Under the pieces are notes generated by a model, which saw nothing but the letters and a program-made list of their open reading frames with translations, made no database searches and had not been told where the DNA came from. From Erythrocercus mccallii (taxonomy: Eukaryota > Chordata > Aves > Passeriformes > Dicruridae), in the NCBI GenBank assembly GCA_013397435.1, contig VZRG01002355.1, positions 1 to 64,000 of the forward strand: a DNA stretch of 64,000 nt, in the 5' to 3' direction. This document shows positions 44,986 through 59,120 of this stretch, one piece after another (within the stretch, counting starts at the first letter, position 1; every line of letters begins with the position of its first letter). A program made the position numbers and the translations under genes.

Positions 44986-47900
44986 TTTTATGGAAGGATC
45001 AGTTTATAGAAACTTTTGCTATTTTCTACCAGAAAAGAAAGCATGAGGGATTTCTGAGGCAATGGAAAAACTGTGATGCAGATGTAGGTATCTGAGTCTG
45101 CTGAAAGTATATGTGGGCAGTATTTGGTAGCTCTATGAAATCAGTGTTTTTTCCTTCTCAAAACAAAGTATTACTAGCTATCATGAAAAACATGAAAATC
45201 TGGGACAGAACCCATGCTGCTCCAGGTCTGGTGTTCCTGGGCAGAGAGATATTTATGTTGGAAAAATGGGACTGCTGACCTGTGTTGTGTATGGTTATTC
45301 TGGCCCTTATTTGGAGACTGTTCTAACATTTTCAGGGAGGTCTAGGTGTAGAATTGTTTCTATCCTCTGGCTGAGCTTGTCAAAGCAAGAATGCCCATTT
45401 CTTCCCAATACTGTGAATTCACTCTTTTTTTTTTTGTCCTCATTCTGCTTGTAAATGGAGACTTGTTTTCTGTTTCAGGTAGCTATATTGGAACAGAACA
45501 GTGGATGTGTCCTAAGCCATGGGGTTTTTTTCCTAGAAGTATTCTGTAGGTTCCCAGAAACTAAACGATTATTCTGCTTTGACACAGATAACTATGCATC
45601 AGGAGGTGTGCACTTCAATTACTACCATTACCACATGCAGCTGCTGAAATCTTTCAAAAGCAGACCAAAAATCCCTTACAAAATGTAAAGAATTTTGTAT
45701 TTGTTACCCAGTCAGAAATCCCCATAAAAATAAAACATAATAGATTTAAGATCAATTAAGCTAGATTTGGAAGACTGCAATCTAAGCTTGTGGTACATGC
45801 AGAATGGAGGAGCTGGTCAAGCATAGTCAAAAGGTTAAGCCTGGTGTCTGAATTCCTGACAATATCAACATGATTTTTTTTAGACAGAGATTAAATTAAT
45901 TTGGCTCTAATGGAATAGAAAGAGAAAAAAAAAGGCACACACCTAACAAGCCTGAAGTGCACAGTGTTATGGATAGATGTGTCCTTGGCTTTTAAAACTG
46001 TTCTAGAAGAGGGATATAATTATCTGGTAAAAGCTATTGGTTATCATTTTCTATTAGTTCTATAGGACACTTCCATTATGGAAGGTCACTTTTCTCCAGT
46101 TACTATATGGCATTTTGTACAACAATGTACTCATAGGATGTGACATTTGCTGTTCTGCAAAATAAATTACAATTCTTGTCCTGTGGAAGCAACTAAAAAT
46201 AGGCAAGAGAGTAGAGAGTTATCTTGCAGCATATGCCATCTCTAAGTGCAGGCAAAGACCCCAGCATTACAGGGTGGAGTCTGAGCACTCATGTGCACAG
46301 GCAGTGCCATCTGACTTGCTGATGCATGTTTTTATCTTGTGAGGGGGTCATGGCTCCATGGTTATTAAATACCAGTTTCCAAGCATTGTAGCAGCTCTTT
46401 CCTGTCTTACAGCAGTGGTAACATGAGGCAAAATCATTTGAGTTTATTTTGATGAAACTTGGCATTTGGTTGGCTGATTGCTTACATGAAGAAGTAGTTT
46501 CTTAGAACAGCCGTGATGACTCAGCAGTGGTATGCATGTGCTGCGGGCACCTTGATGTGTGGTGTGAAATGTGAAATATGTGGTGTGACTTGGCTCCATC
46601 TCGTGCCTGACTTCCATGTGCTGTTGCCTAGATTCAGTGCTGAGCTCCACATCACAGCCCCACTTGTCAGGAGTTTTCAACTTCACAATCCTTATCTCCA
46701 GGAAAAGCACTACGAATATTTATCAATAGTAAGCAGATAGTTGCAGGACTTTGCCTAACACCTATTCATGTACCCTTGCCTAGAGAGAGTAAAAGTAAAT
46801 AAGTAAAAAGAAGAAATGCCATTTGCTTGCAAGCCTAAATGGAATATTTGCTAGGAAGTGCTTGCAGATATCTCAATAACTTTGAAGAGGAAGTTTCTCA
46901 CCTTTGGTCTTCTTTCTTTATCATGTCTGTGTCTCTCGTCCCTGCCATGTTTGAGCCTGGATACCTTTGCAACTGTGCTGCTGGGCCCATGCCTTTTGTG
47001 AGCCCTTACACAACATCACCATACTGCACACAGTAGATACTAATTGCTGACTTATTACAGATGAATAAAAACTTGCATTAATAGTTAAAAATAGAGTATT
47101 AAACCTGTTCTTTACTCAGGAGTGATTGATGGCTTCTATTACACACCATTAGATATTTTATTCTTGTTAAATGAAGAGCAGGCAACTTTGTCAAGTATTT
47201 TTAGTTCTCCCTGGTCTTATTGGCTCCATCTATTTTCAGGGATGTTCTGTAAATGGCCACATATGGCTTTGTGTCTGTAGGAGTGATGACTGTACAGCTG
47301 GCTTTCATTGCCCACCAATTTACCAGAGCCCCCTTTATTGTGAGCCTGACAGCACCAGGGAGCTTTGTAGAACTAACAAAATATATCTATTTTCTAATTG
47401 TCTATTTATCCCCTTCCATGGATTGGTGGGCCTCTCATCTGAAAGCAAAGGGGGGACAGCCTTGAACAATGATCCTTGTCAGGGCAGTTGCTCACTTTAA
47501 ATTAGGGTCTCATTGCTAAATAACTAATTTAGTCCTGCTATCAGACTGAAAAAGTGTGTATTCAGTGCAAAGTGCCAACTGGGGAATTGATTATGTCTCC
47601 TCTTACTGTGCATGATAAAAGTGCCAGGCCGGCAGGCGGTAGGTGGCTCCCCAGAGGCCGGCAGCTTCCCAGCATGGACGGTCCATGCCAGACAACCAGG
47701 CAGGGACTCCACGAGGTGGCCAGGCTCTGGGAGTCTTGGCATGAGCCTCAGGTGCCTGGGATCCCTGCTTCATATGTTAGAATGAGAGAGGGTCACTGCT
47801 ACTGTCTCTGATCTGAAGCTGGACCGGAAGGGAGATGGGGAACAGAGGTTGCTTGGGAACCAGAGCAGACAGAAGCTGTGGGGGCTGGCAGCCCCAGTGC

Positions 47901-48354
47901 TGGTCACAGATTTTGTTCCCTTGAAGCAATTTGGCCAGTGTCCCTGTCCACTGCAAGACCTTTTCCCGTCAACATCCCAGGAGAACAACTGTAGCAACCT
48001 ACACTAATTGCAATCTCTCCAGTGTGCCCAGGCTGCCCTTGTCCATCAGGTTCACTCCTATCACAGTAGTGTGGCCGGACCAGGATTTGCCACCACAGAT
48101 GAACAGGGCACACAATCTGAGCACCAAGGAACCTTTTTCCTAGCTATAGAACAGGTCTGGACTTGATCCAGAGCGTTCTAGAGGATGGGGTGCCCCTCCA
48201 AGAGCTGCTTACTGGGTGACTGAGTGAAAGGGTGTGTGAACAGCAAAGGATTTAAGATCTGTTTCTGGTGAATTTTGTATCAAGGGGTGGAACACCTGTG
48301 GTTATTCATATTCAGGGATAAACCTCAGAAACTACTTGTCTTGAGCAGTGACTT
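44986..48354. other. Intergenic, no gene recognised
   Basis: 3.4 kb without recognised repeats. A 77-codon frame at 45455-45688 carries a short globin-like motif (see findings). AT-rich, possibly conserved non-coding sequence at 47040-47560 cannot be tested here. Confidence 0.45.
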
Positions 48355-48605
48355 GAGTCCCCTCCCCTCGGCAAGAGCATCTTCCACTAGACCAGGTTGC
48401 TCAAGCCCTGTCTGACCTGGCCTTGAACACATTCAGGGATGAGGCATCCACAGCTTCTCTAGGAAATCTGTTCCAGTACCTCACTACCCTCACAGGCAAG
48501 AATTTTTCCTAATAAAAAATATAAATTGACCTTTAATTGACCTTTTAAATTTAAAACTGTTACCCATTTTCCTATTGCAATAGGCTCTTGTTAAAAAGAT
48601 GAAAA
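48355..48605 (-). mobile_element. CR1 LINE fragment
   Basis: CATCTTCCACTAGACCAGGTTGCTCAAG and GACCTGGCCTTGAACACATTCAGGGATGAGGCATCCACAGC are the reverse of CR1 3' UTR and RT-end blocks. The extreme 3' end is missing. Confidence 0.85.
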
Positions 48606-49860
48606 GTTCTCTCCCCCTCCCCTAAAATACGTGTTTTGGAAATAAATTTGACAAAACTACCTTCTATGAAAGGCTCTCTTCCTTTCAAGAGTCACATCAT
48701 ACAAGGTCAGATTAGCAGAATTCAGAGTATTTCCCCTTTAACACAGGTCTTAACCTCAACCTGGTGGAGTCTCAACCTTGTGGAGGGACTGCAAGGTCCC
48801 CAAGACAATGTCTTTGACACTGGTGACAGGTGCATGGACCTCAGGCATGGAGCAGCTGTGGTACTGCTGTTTGAGCTGCAGAGCACCACACTGCATCTGC
48901 AGCTAGGGTGAAGGTAGCAGGGAAAACTTATAGCGCTGCTGTCAGTGGCAGACACTTTCATCACCCGTTGCAGCACGCCACAGGAGATGTGGTCTGGGCA
49001 ACATGTGACAACACATGGCAAAGTTGTTGGCTTCCCATCAGCCACCCATCACTGGCTGTGCTCAGCCCACAGCACACAGGCTGCATGTGATGCTGCTGGG
49101 AAGAGGAGGACATCACTGCTTTTCAGTGTGCTCCCATGATAATTAGCCATCACATGATACCATGGAGATCGTCTTCTGCTCAGATTGCCACTGAATGGTT
49201 AATGAGTGCTCATTTGTAGAGTTTTAAGAATGCCTGCTTCCATCCAAAGCTTTCATATACTTAGTAATTAAAACCTATAACCAGACTGATATGATTAAGA
49301 AATTTTGCTGTAAGGATGGTCAGGCACTAGCAATACAAACTCATGCAGTGTTTAGAGGGTCAGTAGACATAGCGCTCTGCTAGCAACCACTTTTAATTCC
49401 TCCCACAAATCAACATGGAGATAGTAATAACTTCAAGGGACTGTTTCCCTAGGGTGGATGTACACAAGTGTCCAATGTTCAACCAAATCCAAGGCTTTGT
49501 CCTATCACTGCCCTCTAAGCCATTCTGCACCACATTTGTATAAATAATTAGAGTCAACATCGAGTGTATCCTGTGAATCTCAACTCCAGGTGCACATTTT
49601 TCCCATCACCAAGCTAGGAAGGCTTCATGGACCTGAGGTGTATAAGGCTATTTTGATCCCAAAACAGAACTTGGACCATGAGTAGACCTTAGTATTGGGG
49701 CAGGTTTTGCTGTCACCAGGTTACCCTTCCCAATACCAAACTCATACTGGAATGTAACAAAAGATCTGAATTTGTTTTGCTTTTTTACCAAAATTCACAG
49801 GCGATCTGGGAGTGGAATACTAATGGGCTTGACCTTCTACCAAATATTAGGGGTGGTATA
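48606..49860. other. Intergenic, nothing recognised
   Basis: 1.25 kb with no repeat, RNA gene or coding region seen. Confidence 0.5.
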
Positions 49861-49960
49861 TGGAACCATAGAATAGCCTAGGTTGGAAGGGACCTTTAAA
49901 TGTCACTTACTCCAATCCCCCCTGCCATGGACAGGTGCCACAGCAAAGATATTAGCATGT
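49861..49960 (-). mobile_element. CR1 LINE 3' end
   Basis: GGAACCATAGAATAGCCTAGGTTGG, GGGACCTTTAAATG and CCCCTGCCATGGACAGGTGCC are the reverse of a CR1 3' terminus. Confidence 0.85.
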
Positions 49961-52900
49961 CACAACAGAAATCTCCAAGAGATAATTCCCTTGAATGACA
50001 TGACCTTCAAAACATGACAGTACAGCTACAACCAGCTCTACAGCCATGCAGTAATTTTACTTCTAGTCACTTTAAGTCTTCTTAGAAAAACAGTTATAGC
50101 AAAATCAAAATGCTGTAACTGATCAGCTAAATGCTGTTTTCTAAATATTGTAATCCATTTGCACATGCCATAATTTTAATGGCCACTGCTGCTCACCAGC
50201 TGAAGTTGCTGTGCTTTCACTTAGAGAGACACAGTCTCACCAAGATGGCATCATGGGCAAAATACTGTGGGCTTTGAGAGTCATGCTGTTTTCCATATTC
50301 CAGAAGACAGAAATTCATACTGATTTTTTTAATGTGTTTTACACTGAACATAAGATAAATGGGGAGAACAGGCAGTATTCAAATTATGGCCAGTTTAATC
50401 ATGTCTCACATAAGATTTTGAACTAAAGCATGATCTCTTTCACCATTATGTTTTCCCTTTATGCCAATGTGAAAGTGTGGCACATCGGAAATAATGGAAG
50501 ATTCCAATTTTTCCCCCTTGAAATTTACCTTAGAGAGCTATGTGTAAGGATGTGTAGAAATTATACAGCAAACATGTTTTTAATTTTAAAGCTGAAATAA
50601 CATTAGTGGTGTGAGCACATCCTCTTGGTGGTCACAATTGTCACAGCAACAAGGGTCCAAGAAGCAAAGGATCCTAAATTTTAAATTTCAAATTTTAAAT
50701 TTTGGCAGAGCTGTGCAGAGTGTGCACAGAGGCCTTGTGCCTGAGCTGGAAAACCTGAGTTTGTCACTCTGAACTGGTGAAAACTTGACATAACACAATG
50801 ACAATCAGTACTTGGCTTTTGCATTTCTTCTCTAAGTTTCTGAAGTATCTGAAGAGGAAGATTGCAAAGCAGTAAGCAGAAAAAATGCCCTATATTTATT
50901 GTTCTCTGTTCCCCTCTGTCTTACTCCTGGCAGCAGTTGTCAGAGCCAGGCAGCTCTGCTGGGGTCACTCCTAGTGTCCTCCTACCAGCTCAATGCACTC
51001 TTAATGGCAATTCCACTTCCTGAACAGGCATCTGCAGAATTCTCTCTCAAGCAGCCCGCAAATATCCACAGGTTTTTTCAAGCCATGGACAAAAAAACCC
51101 CCAAATAAATCCAAATCCAAAACCAAGTCCAAAACCAAATCCAAAACCAGAACCAAAACAAAACCACCACCACAGAAAAAAAAAATGGAAAAGAAACCTT
51201 TGCCTGAGCACCAAACAAACTGTCATCAAAACAAACACACCCTGTCCTGAGCCATGAGGGAGCCAGAGCCTGGGTGGACAGCTTTTAAAAAATGCCTCCA
51301 AGCTGGCAAAAGCCAACTTCCCAACTGCCAGGTCCTAAAAGCACAATAACAATTTTCGGGCATCAGATGATTTTGGGGATACCTTATAATTATGAATCAC
51401 CCCAAGACAGCACTACAAACTGCAAGGTCTGTGAGTGAGAGCACACACAAGAACAGCTTTCAGACATGAACCCCACTGTCCAGACATGACTGTGGTTAGA
51501 GGAAACTTTATTGGGGTGGCTCTGTTGGGAAAGAAACAGAGAGGCCTTTGCAAAGGGAAGAGCAGATCTCTGTAGCTGCCAAGACTGCTTGTCCATAATT
51601 TTAAATTATTTATATAATCTAATCTGGCATTAGAGTCATTCCTTCTGAGTTTCGTTTAATTCCTTCTGAGTTTTTTCAAGCGCATCATGAATGTTCAGAA
51701 CATTTTAACAGCCAAAACCTTCCTGATGCCTTGTTGATACCAGGATGCTGGAAGGTTCTCCCAAGCCTAACACAGATTCAGAATTCAGCCACTGCTGGCT
51801 GCCTAATTAAAACAAAACTTGAAAACTCACTGTAGTATTTTGCATAAACAAAGCCTGAGACTCTGCATTCATTAACTTCTTTTATCTTAAACAACAAAGA
51901 ATATTGGAGTTTATGGCCCTTTCATTGTGGTGGTTGAGGCAAAAGCCACAGCAGCTTTACAACTTGGAAGATTTAAATGTGTTTTTCTGCATTCAGCTCT
52001 TCTCAGGCTGCCTCCCCTTAGCTCTCCAAAGGTGAATCCAAGAAAAGAATTATAATTGTAGTATTTTTTGTGTGTCCTCTATAGATACTCTAGATCCCAC
52101 AGTTGCTGTCCTCTGATTTATTCAGGCAATGTCCTTTATGAAATGATTGCTGGTATAGGAAGACGTACTGATGCAGAATCCCATCCTGAAAGCAGAGAAC
52201 TCTGCCATGGCTAAATTCCAAAGTGGTGGAGTAGGCAGTTTCCCCAACAGGTGCCTGTCACTGAGTTCCTGCAGCCTGGAGAGCCAGCTGGCAGCACCCG
52301 CAGGTGACGAGCAGAAGCAGCAGCATAGGGCTGATGACCTAGAGCCCAGGGACAGCAGTTGCCTATTTGCTTAATCCCTTCAACAAAGGTATCACAGGTG
52401 TTTTCAGCAGCAGAGCCAGGGTACAGTGATACACTGTGGTGTCTCCTTTCCTCAGGCTCATCCCTTAAAATGTCAGATAAGCACCTTCCATTCCGTTTGC
52501 TGGCAGGGATGCCGCTCTTCCCAAAGCAGGGGTTGTTTTTTCACTTGAATATGTAATAGTCACCTCCACCTGGCTGACAGGCACCTCCCATGACTCTCTG
52601 GGACAACATGACAACAGCAGAGCTGCAATTTTAATAGACTCCAAGTAGTTTTCACAGAGCAAAGCCTTAAAAACTCCCCAAGGAGAGATCATCAAGCAGA
52701 ATGGTCCCACGAGCTGAGTTTATTAGCAGGCAGGACAGAGAGGTTGATGAGCCCGTGTGGCTGAGCAGACAAGCTGTCAGACAGGACTCCTAATCCAATC
52801 AGTTACCTGTCGGAGGGGACTGGTCTGTGGTTTCTGACTGCAGCACCTCTGGGGAGCACTGTGCTGTGGCCCCTCACACTGGCTGCCACCCCAGCTGGGG

Positions 52901-54699
52901 GCCAGGGATCCTGGACATCCCCACCCTGTGCTGGAGAAAGCACAGTTAAAAGCAACCTTGGAGCCTTCCATGTCAAAGATACCACTGGGGTATAGAGGTT
53001 AGAGTATGTTCAGATTCCCTGGGAAGTCCTTGTAGAGGCACAGTTAAACATTTTGTTGATTTTTCTTGCCTTGTCTCCTTGCAACCCGGTGTGGGGCACA
53101 TAAATATGCTTCAAATAGCACAAGTGTTGTGTGGCTGGCATGACTGCAGTACGGCTGCTCTGCATGGCAGGGCCTGAGGACTCTGGGAGGTTTTACTGGT
53201 ATGGAAGTCTGCAGCACAGAGGGTACATGTGAGCACTGAGGTGAAGAAGCTCCCCCAGGCACTGGGATACCCAGTACCAGGCTGACTTGGGGCGAAGGAT
53301 CTCCCTGTGCCTCCTTACTGCCAACCACTGTAGCTTGCTGTGCACCTTGAAACCACTGCATGGTGTGCAGGGTGAGAAGTGCGGGCTGGGTAGGCAGGGT
53401 GGGCAGTGCCAGGGCAGCAAAGTGAGACCCATTCTGAGCAGCAGGGAGGACAGAGTGTGGGCTTGGAATGAAAAGAGGTGACCCCTTGCCAGTCCAAGAG
53501 TGTAGAGTGAATGGAATCATTAAACTGAACAAAATTAAGAAAGGAATTACACAGGAATATAACATTTGTCTAGAAAATATTACATAGCTTGGAAAAAACT
53601 ATTGTTTTCCTCTAGAATGAAACCTAATTTTTCCTTAAAGTAAATGTAAAACCTACGTAATTCCACACAGTTTCTGTTCAATCATAAATTGAATGTATGA
53701 CTTTGTTAATTTTTGAAAGGATCAGAAGTCCTATATATGCCAAAAGTGGTTGCTCAGTGGTTTGTGAATGATCAATTCCAGCACTTTGGTTCCTGGACGT
53801 TTAAAGAAAAACACAAGTGATTATATTTTATGCCTGTATGTGTTTATGGTTCTAGAAAATTTAAACAGGATTAATGACTCTCTCCTCTGCTTCAGAACCT
53901 GCCAGGAACATGCAGTGGTATTGTCCTTTTCTCTTCTAGTGGCTAGAACCACCTTTTAATCAAGGAAACAGTTTTTAACATGACTGCACTGGTGTTTGCA
54001 TTTACACCAAAAATATTTTTCTGTTTGAACTCCTCTGGAAAACAACATCACCAGGCTTTTTCAGAGGTTTTTGATGCAATGCACTGGGTTGATGACAAGA
54101 ACATAGTTTGCCTGCCATTTCTGTCTGATGGCTGTAAAGAAGCTTGTCACAATCTCTGCAAAAATAGAAAACAACTTATTGGGGTTTGTTCTTGTTCTGA
54201 TGTCCTGTATTATATCCAAGGGTATCCTGTACTGGGACTGGGTAGTCGTTCAAGTACATGTTTAAGTAATGAAGTTGACTAATATAGCAATATAAATCTG
54301 GGAAAAGACTAACACCTGTCAGAATTAACTGTACTTCTGACTAAATTAAGTGGCAACAGCAAAATCTCCAGCATTGAAGAGGCAAAATCCAATGTATAGG
54401 CTTTATAGAAAGTTCTACTGAACTTTCAAGTGAAAATATAATTCTGAAAAGCGCTACAGGTATCTAAAAGCTCTGTAATTTGCTGGGGTACTCTTCTTGT
54501 AATTCCAAGATTCAGAGAGAATGGACCTGTAATGTCTAGGTCAGATGCTGCCACTTCTGCCTCTGCTCCTGCAGATACTCCCTGGTTTTCTGTCTGTTTG
54601 TGCCTATCCCTCATAGAGAAAAGTTGGGCAAATAAGCATGCAGTCTTTGACAGATCCTCCAAGATTTTATTCCTCTCACATTTATGAGAATTACATTTC
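49961..54699. other. Intergenic, no gene or large repeat recognised
   Basis: 4.7 kb. A simple repeat lies at 51090-51170. A 173-codon minus-strand frame (53044-53565) has no family features and is treated as chance. Confidence 0.5.
51090..51170 (+). repeat. Imperfect CCAAA-type simple repeat
   Basis: Units of CCAAATC or CCAAAAC recur about ten times, followed by an A-rich run. Confidence 0.8.
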
Positions 54700-55346
54700 T
54701 TTGATTTTGTTGAGATTTTAGAGTGGCACAGGTGGTGGGTGGGGGACTGTACAGGATGTCGTCATGCTTTAATCTTCCCCAGCCACCAACTAAGTACCCC
54801 ACAGCTGCTTGCTCCCATCCCTCCATCACATTCCCAGTGGGGAGGAGAATCAGAAAGGAACAGGGAACTTTGTGAGTTAAGAACAATTTAGTAATCAAAA
54901 CAAACTAAAATATAATACCAATAATACTGCTTATAATAATTATAATAATAGTAACAAAAAGGAGAGCGAGTGACCCAAGAGAGACAAGTGATGTCAAACA
55001 CAAGTGTTGATCTCACACTATCTGATGCCCAGCCTGTCCCCAAAGCAGTTGACTCCTGTACAACTTCCCCCTGTTTATAGACACAAGGTAGGATGCTCTG
55101 TTGTGTAGACTGTCCCTTTGGCCAGTTTAGGTCAGCTGTCCTGGCCATGCTGTCTCACAGCTGCTTGTGCACTTTCTCAGTGGCAGAGCATGGGACACCA
55201 AAACATCCTTGATTTAGGGTAAGCAATGCTGAGCACCTACCAATCATCAGCGTGTTATTAACAACATTGTTCTCATACCAAATTCAAAACACAACACTGT
55301 GTCACTGTGGGAAGAAAAGTAATGCTATCCTAGCCAAAACCAGTAC
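54700..55346 (-). mobile_element. ERVL-type LTR, minus orientation
   Basis: The minus strand starts near 55346 with TGTACTGGTTTTGGCTAGGA, the same terminus family as the + strand LTR at 28342. It continues with GCATTACTTTTCTTCCCACAG and ends in an AT-rich segment with TAATAATTATAATAATAG. The 3' edge is not clear. Confidence 0.7.
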
Positions 55347-57319
55347 AGAGATGCAGCTTGGATTTGTATGGAAATTTGTCTGATTTGTCTTTGATTTCCT
55401 GAAAGAGATGCTGCTGCACCCAGTGCGGCAGGGATACAGTGCTCCCGGTCACCTGGGCAACTGCTGCAAGACAGGACTCACAGACAGTGCTGCCATGGGG
55501 TTCAGGGGTGCTGAACTGCCCCAAAACAGCATGGGCAGTGCTGATGTGCAGTGTTCCACCCCACCTCATGCTGGAGCAGTGTGTGCAAGCAGGTGCAATC
55601 TCTGTTCCGAACCTCCAGAAGGGATTTTGTAGCCCAGCATCAGCTTTCTGATGATGTTGGCTTACATGGTGCTGCTCTGTCCCTAGGACGACCTTTCAGT
55701 CTGCTACAGTGCCCTCCCACAGCTTCTCTGAGGACCAGACAGAGGATAAGAGGGTGCACTTCCAGCACCACAGCCCATCATGCTCATGGGGACAGAGGGA
55801 CCACACTTCAGTGTGGCCTGAGGCAAAACACAGAGCAGTAACAGGAAGACCTTTACTGGTCTGGGTGTTTATAATTAAAACCTCAGAGTCATATACACTA
55901 GTTAGTACATTTCTTTTGTCAATGGTGTTTCTCTGCTCTAATTAAGGAGCCCAAGTTTGAAGAAAATTAAGGCAACAGAGCTTTGCTGTACATAGGTGGC
56001 AATACCTGTAGACTCCTGGACAATTTTCAGGACACAAGTGTGCTTTTTACCTTCTGCATTAATTGGCCATCATCACCTTGTGTCAGATACACTCTCATCA
56101 GTTTCTTAAATTTTATTTCTGCATTGTCAAAATCTTTCCCAAACTGGGGGAAGGGGAAGTGGGGCAGAAGACTACCCCACTGGAAGACTAATCACAGCTG
56201 CCCCAGAAACACTTCACCTATGACTCAATATTTGCTTTTGTGGGTTTCTGTTGTTTTGCAACTTAAGAGCATTAGCTCCTTAATCCATCAGAAATTCTCA
56301 GCAAGGCACACTTTGTTCTGTCCTCTGTCTTGAGCCAGGCAGTACCTTTGCTTATGACAGGTAAATTTAGACCTAATTCTGCTGTGTTTTATTTCAGATG
56401 CGAGACTTCCATTAATTTATTATGGGAGAAGCAGGTATCCATGCTGCCAGTCTCCATGGTTGAAGGTTTAGTGCTGTCTGGGAGGACCATGGTGGGTCTT
56501 AATTAACAGCATCTGCCTGTGTGCTGTCTAAGTCTTGCATTTTGTGTAGGACACTCATTAGTTGTGCTCCAGCAACTGATTTTTGATTTGTTATATTGTG
56601 TGGTACATATAAAGTGCAAGTAATTTCTTACTCTCTACCTGGATTTGAGGATTGTGTTACAAAACCTCCATTTTTTAATGTGGTGTTCAGGGGTAAAAAG
56701 GGAGAAATGAAAACACCACAAATTTTTCCATTAATTGCAAATTGAAGTAAGAAATCCAGATACATTTTACTTATGTTCTGAAGAGGTTAAATTTCAGTGG
56801 GAGAAAGAAGGTAATTAAAAGAAGGTAATCTAAAAAGAGTAACTTAGTCATAGTGTGATATTGCTATAGAGCAGCATACTGTCATGTTTCATGTGTTGCA
56901 TTGAGAGGGACCAATCTGATTTTTATTTATGCCTCAACATATGTTATACATGAGGTGAAGGATTCCGATAGGGGCTGTACATGTGCTGGCAGCCCTGTCT
57001 CCAGAGGGATTTTACCTGCCAGTCAATTGAGGGAGAGAAAGGTTTCACAATCAGGCTGTGAGCGACTCCCCACTGGCTGGCGGAGCAGAGTCCTGGATGC
57101 CTGGGAAAAAATGCCCAGGAAATCAGGCTGTGGGAGGAGCTTTAGCAGATAAAAGCAGTTAACTGCAACTCAACCAGGGCCATCTTGCTTTGGGTTTCTT
57201 GAAGGGATCAGGGCCTCACTTGGAGGGTCAGCTTGGCCCTCCTCCTCTCCTGTGATCCTGCTTCCCAGTCCTCACCTCTACTGCCCCGCTTCACTGTTTC
57301 TGTGAAGTTCCTTCACTGT
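55347..57319. other. Intergenic, nothing recognised
   Basis: 2 kb; the first 500 bases are GC-rich with several short open frames but no identifiable product. Confidence 0.45.
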
Positions 57320-57850
57320 TCCTGGTGCTCTGCTGCTTCTCCGACAGAGCAGGCACTGCCTACACCCAGCCATGACTGCCACTGTTGCCGTGTTTCTCGC
57401 ATTGCAGCCGCAGCCACTGCCACCCACAGCCACTGTGTCCTGACCCTGAGAACCCGCAGCTGCTTCAGCAGTGTGTCCATAGCCATGGCAGCCTGCTCTT
57501 TGCCAATGGCAGAGATGCTCAGAGATGCTGCTACTTGAAAACTGTGCCCAGCCACTCACAAAAGCCTCGTGCACCAGCCGTGGCATGCAGCCCGCACACT
57601 CCATCTGCTGAGTTGACACTGACAGTGTCTGGGATTCTTGTGGTAACATTGCCCTTGTCTTCTGTTTCTCTGTCTCTCTTTTCTCTCTCTGCTCTCTTTT
57701 CTATCCCACTTTGGTAAGAGCACTTAATCTTTTTTATCAATAAACTATTCTCAGATATAATATTACTGTGTTTGCTCTTTATTTTCATCTGAGAAATCTA
57801 TTAAAAAGAATCCTCTCTGGCTCCCTGTTTTTACAGCAGGACAGGACATA
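57320..57850 (+). repeat. LTR-like repeat, copy A
   Basis: Shares with copy B (61850-62575) the blocks CGACAGAGCAGG, AACTGTGCCCAGC / AATTGCGCCCAGC, GTCTTCTGTTTCT, a TTTTTTATCA(A/C)TAAA signal region, CAGATATAATATTA / CAGATGTAATATAAT and TGAGAAATCTAT. The order and presence of a poly(A)-type signal suggest an LTR or its 3' part. Family unknown. Confidence 0.7.
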
Positions 57851-58801
57851 CATGATGCTAAAGCTGCAGACTTCTACATAACTCAGAGAGTTTTGTATTT
57901 AATACACAAGGTATAAGCTGTCAGAAAAACAGGCACTGAGAAAAGCAGAATATTGTCTTTTTTTCCTTTCCTTTTCTTTATAGAGAAACGGAAGTATGTG
58001 AGTCTGTAGGATTTAGGGTCCCTGGGATATTTTCAGGCAGGCAAAGAAGTCCAGTCAGTGGGGACAGGTTCTTGGGCTCCAAATAGGATGCAGAATTCCC
58101 CTGAAGTATGCAAACCGTGCAGAAAGTGGGGAGTGAAAGGAGACGTTGCTGCTAGTTGTATTGCTGTTGGAGAGCAGGGTCAGGGGGGCTGCATTCTTGC
58201 TGCTGTGAGCAAGTACCCCACATTTTTTCAAGTCCACTCAACTTCAACTTCTGAATTCACCTGTTGTCACCATAGAGGTTGGTGGTGGTCAGGTGTGGGA
58301 TGGAGTCTACATATAAGGAAAGGAGATGCAGGGATGGGATGTCCTTAGATACCTGTGAAAGCAGGACAGTGTTATTTTCTGTGGAGTTAGCACCTGGCCT
58401 GATGCAATATGTCTCCACCAGTGTGGGATATGTGCACAATGCCGGTTAGCAGACAACACCGGTGTTACCCATTAAAGAGAAGATCAAGCCTTCAGGACAC
58501 TTCTCAAGGTTTCTGAAGATCCAGTGAGCACTCGCTCAGTGCCCAGAGGAGTGTTTAGTCTGAGTCAAGTTCTTAGGGCATTTTGCTGCCTCTGCAAGGT
58601 GTTCTGCCCCTCCACTGACTGAGCCTACAGGCATCAACCAAACATCCCAGCTGGGATGAGGAAACTCCAAAATGAAGCCGCTTTCCAGAAGGACCCTGAC
58701 AGGACTTTTTACAGGTATTAGCATTTGAATATCTTTGCAAATCTAATCCAAACTGCTAAATTGTTGAAAATAAATCTTGAGATATTTTGAAACGTCATCT
58801 T
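57851..58801. other. Intergenic, nothing recognised
   Basis: About 950 bases between the LTR-like copy A and the next LTR-type element. No open frame with features. Confidence 0.45.
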
Positions 58802-59078
58802 TGTCTTGGTTTGAAAGGCAGATGTCTGCTAAGGAAGGCAAAAGTCTCCCTTTGAAGGGAAAATATGACCCCCTTCCCTTTGAATTACTATAATTTTGAA
58901 ATTAAGGGACTTTCAGGCAAAGATATGAGAAAAGCAATAAGAGTTCTTTACTAGTATATATAAGGATCACAGTGCAAACAAATAACAACACCAGCAGCAC
59001 AAACAAACAAAACAAGAAACCCAGTGACAGCCTCTCTTGGCTGCAGGCACCTTCCCCTTGGGTGCAGTTCCGGTCACG

Positions 59079-59098
59079 GCCAGCAGGGGCGCTGCTGG
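59079..59098 (+). promoter_or_regulatory. CTCF-like motif 1
   Basis: GCCAGCAGGGGCGCTGCTGG fits the CTCF core (CCASYAGRKGGCRS) with a small deviation in the G run. It lies within the LTR-type element. Confidence 0.45.
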
Positions 59099-59120
59099 CT
59101 CCGGGCCGGGCAGGGTGTGT

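Noticed and set aside
53044..53565. 173-codon minus-strand frame with a hydrophobic start
   Set aside because: The start looks like a signal peptide but the rest is low-complexity with no family match; likely chance.
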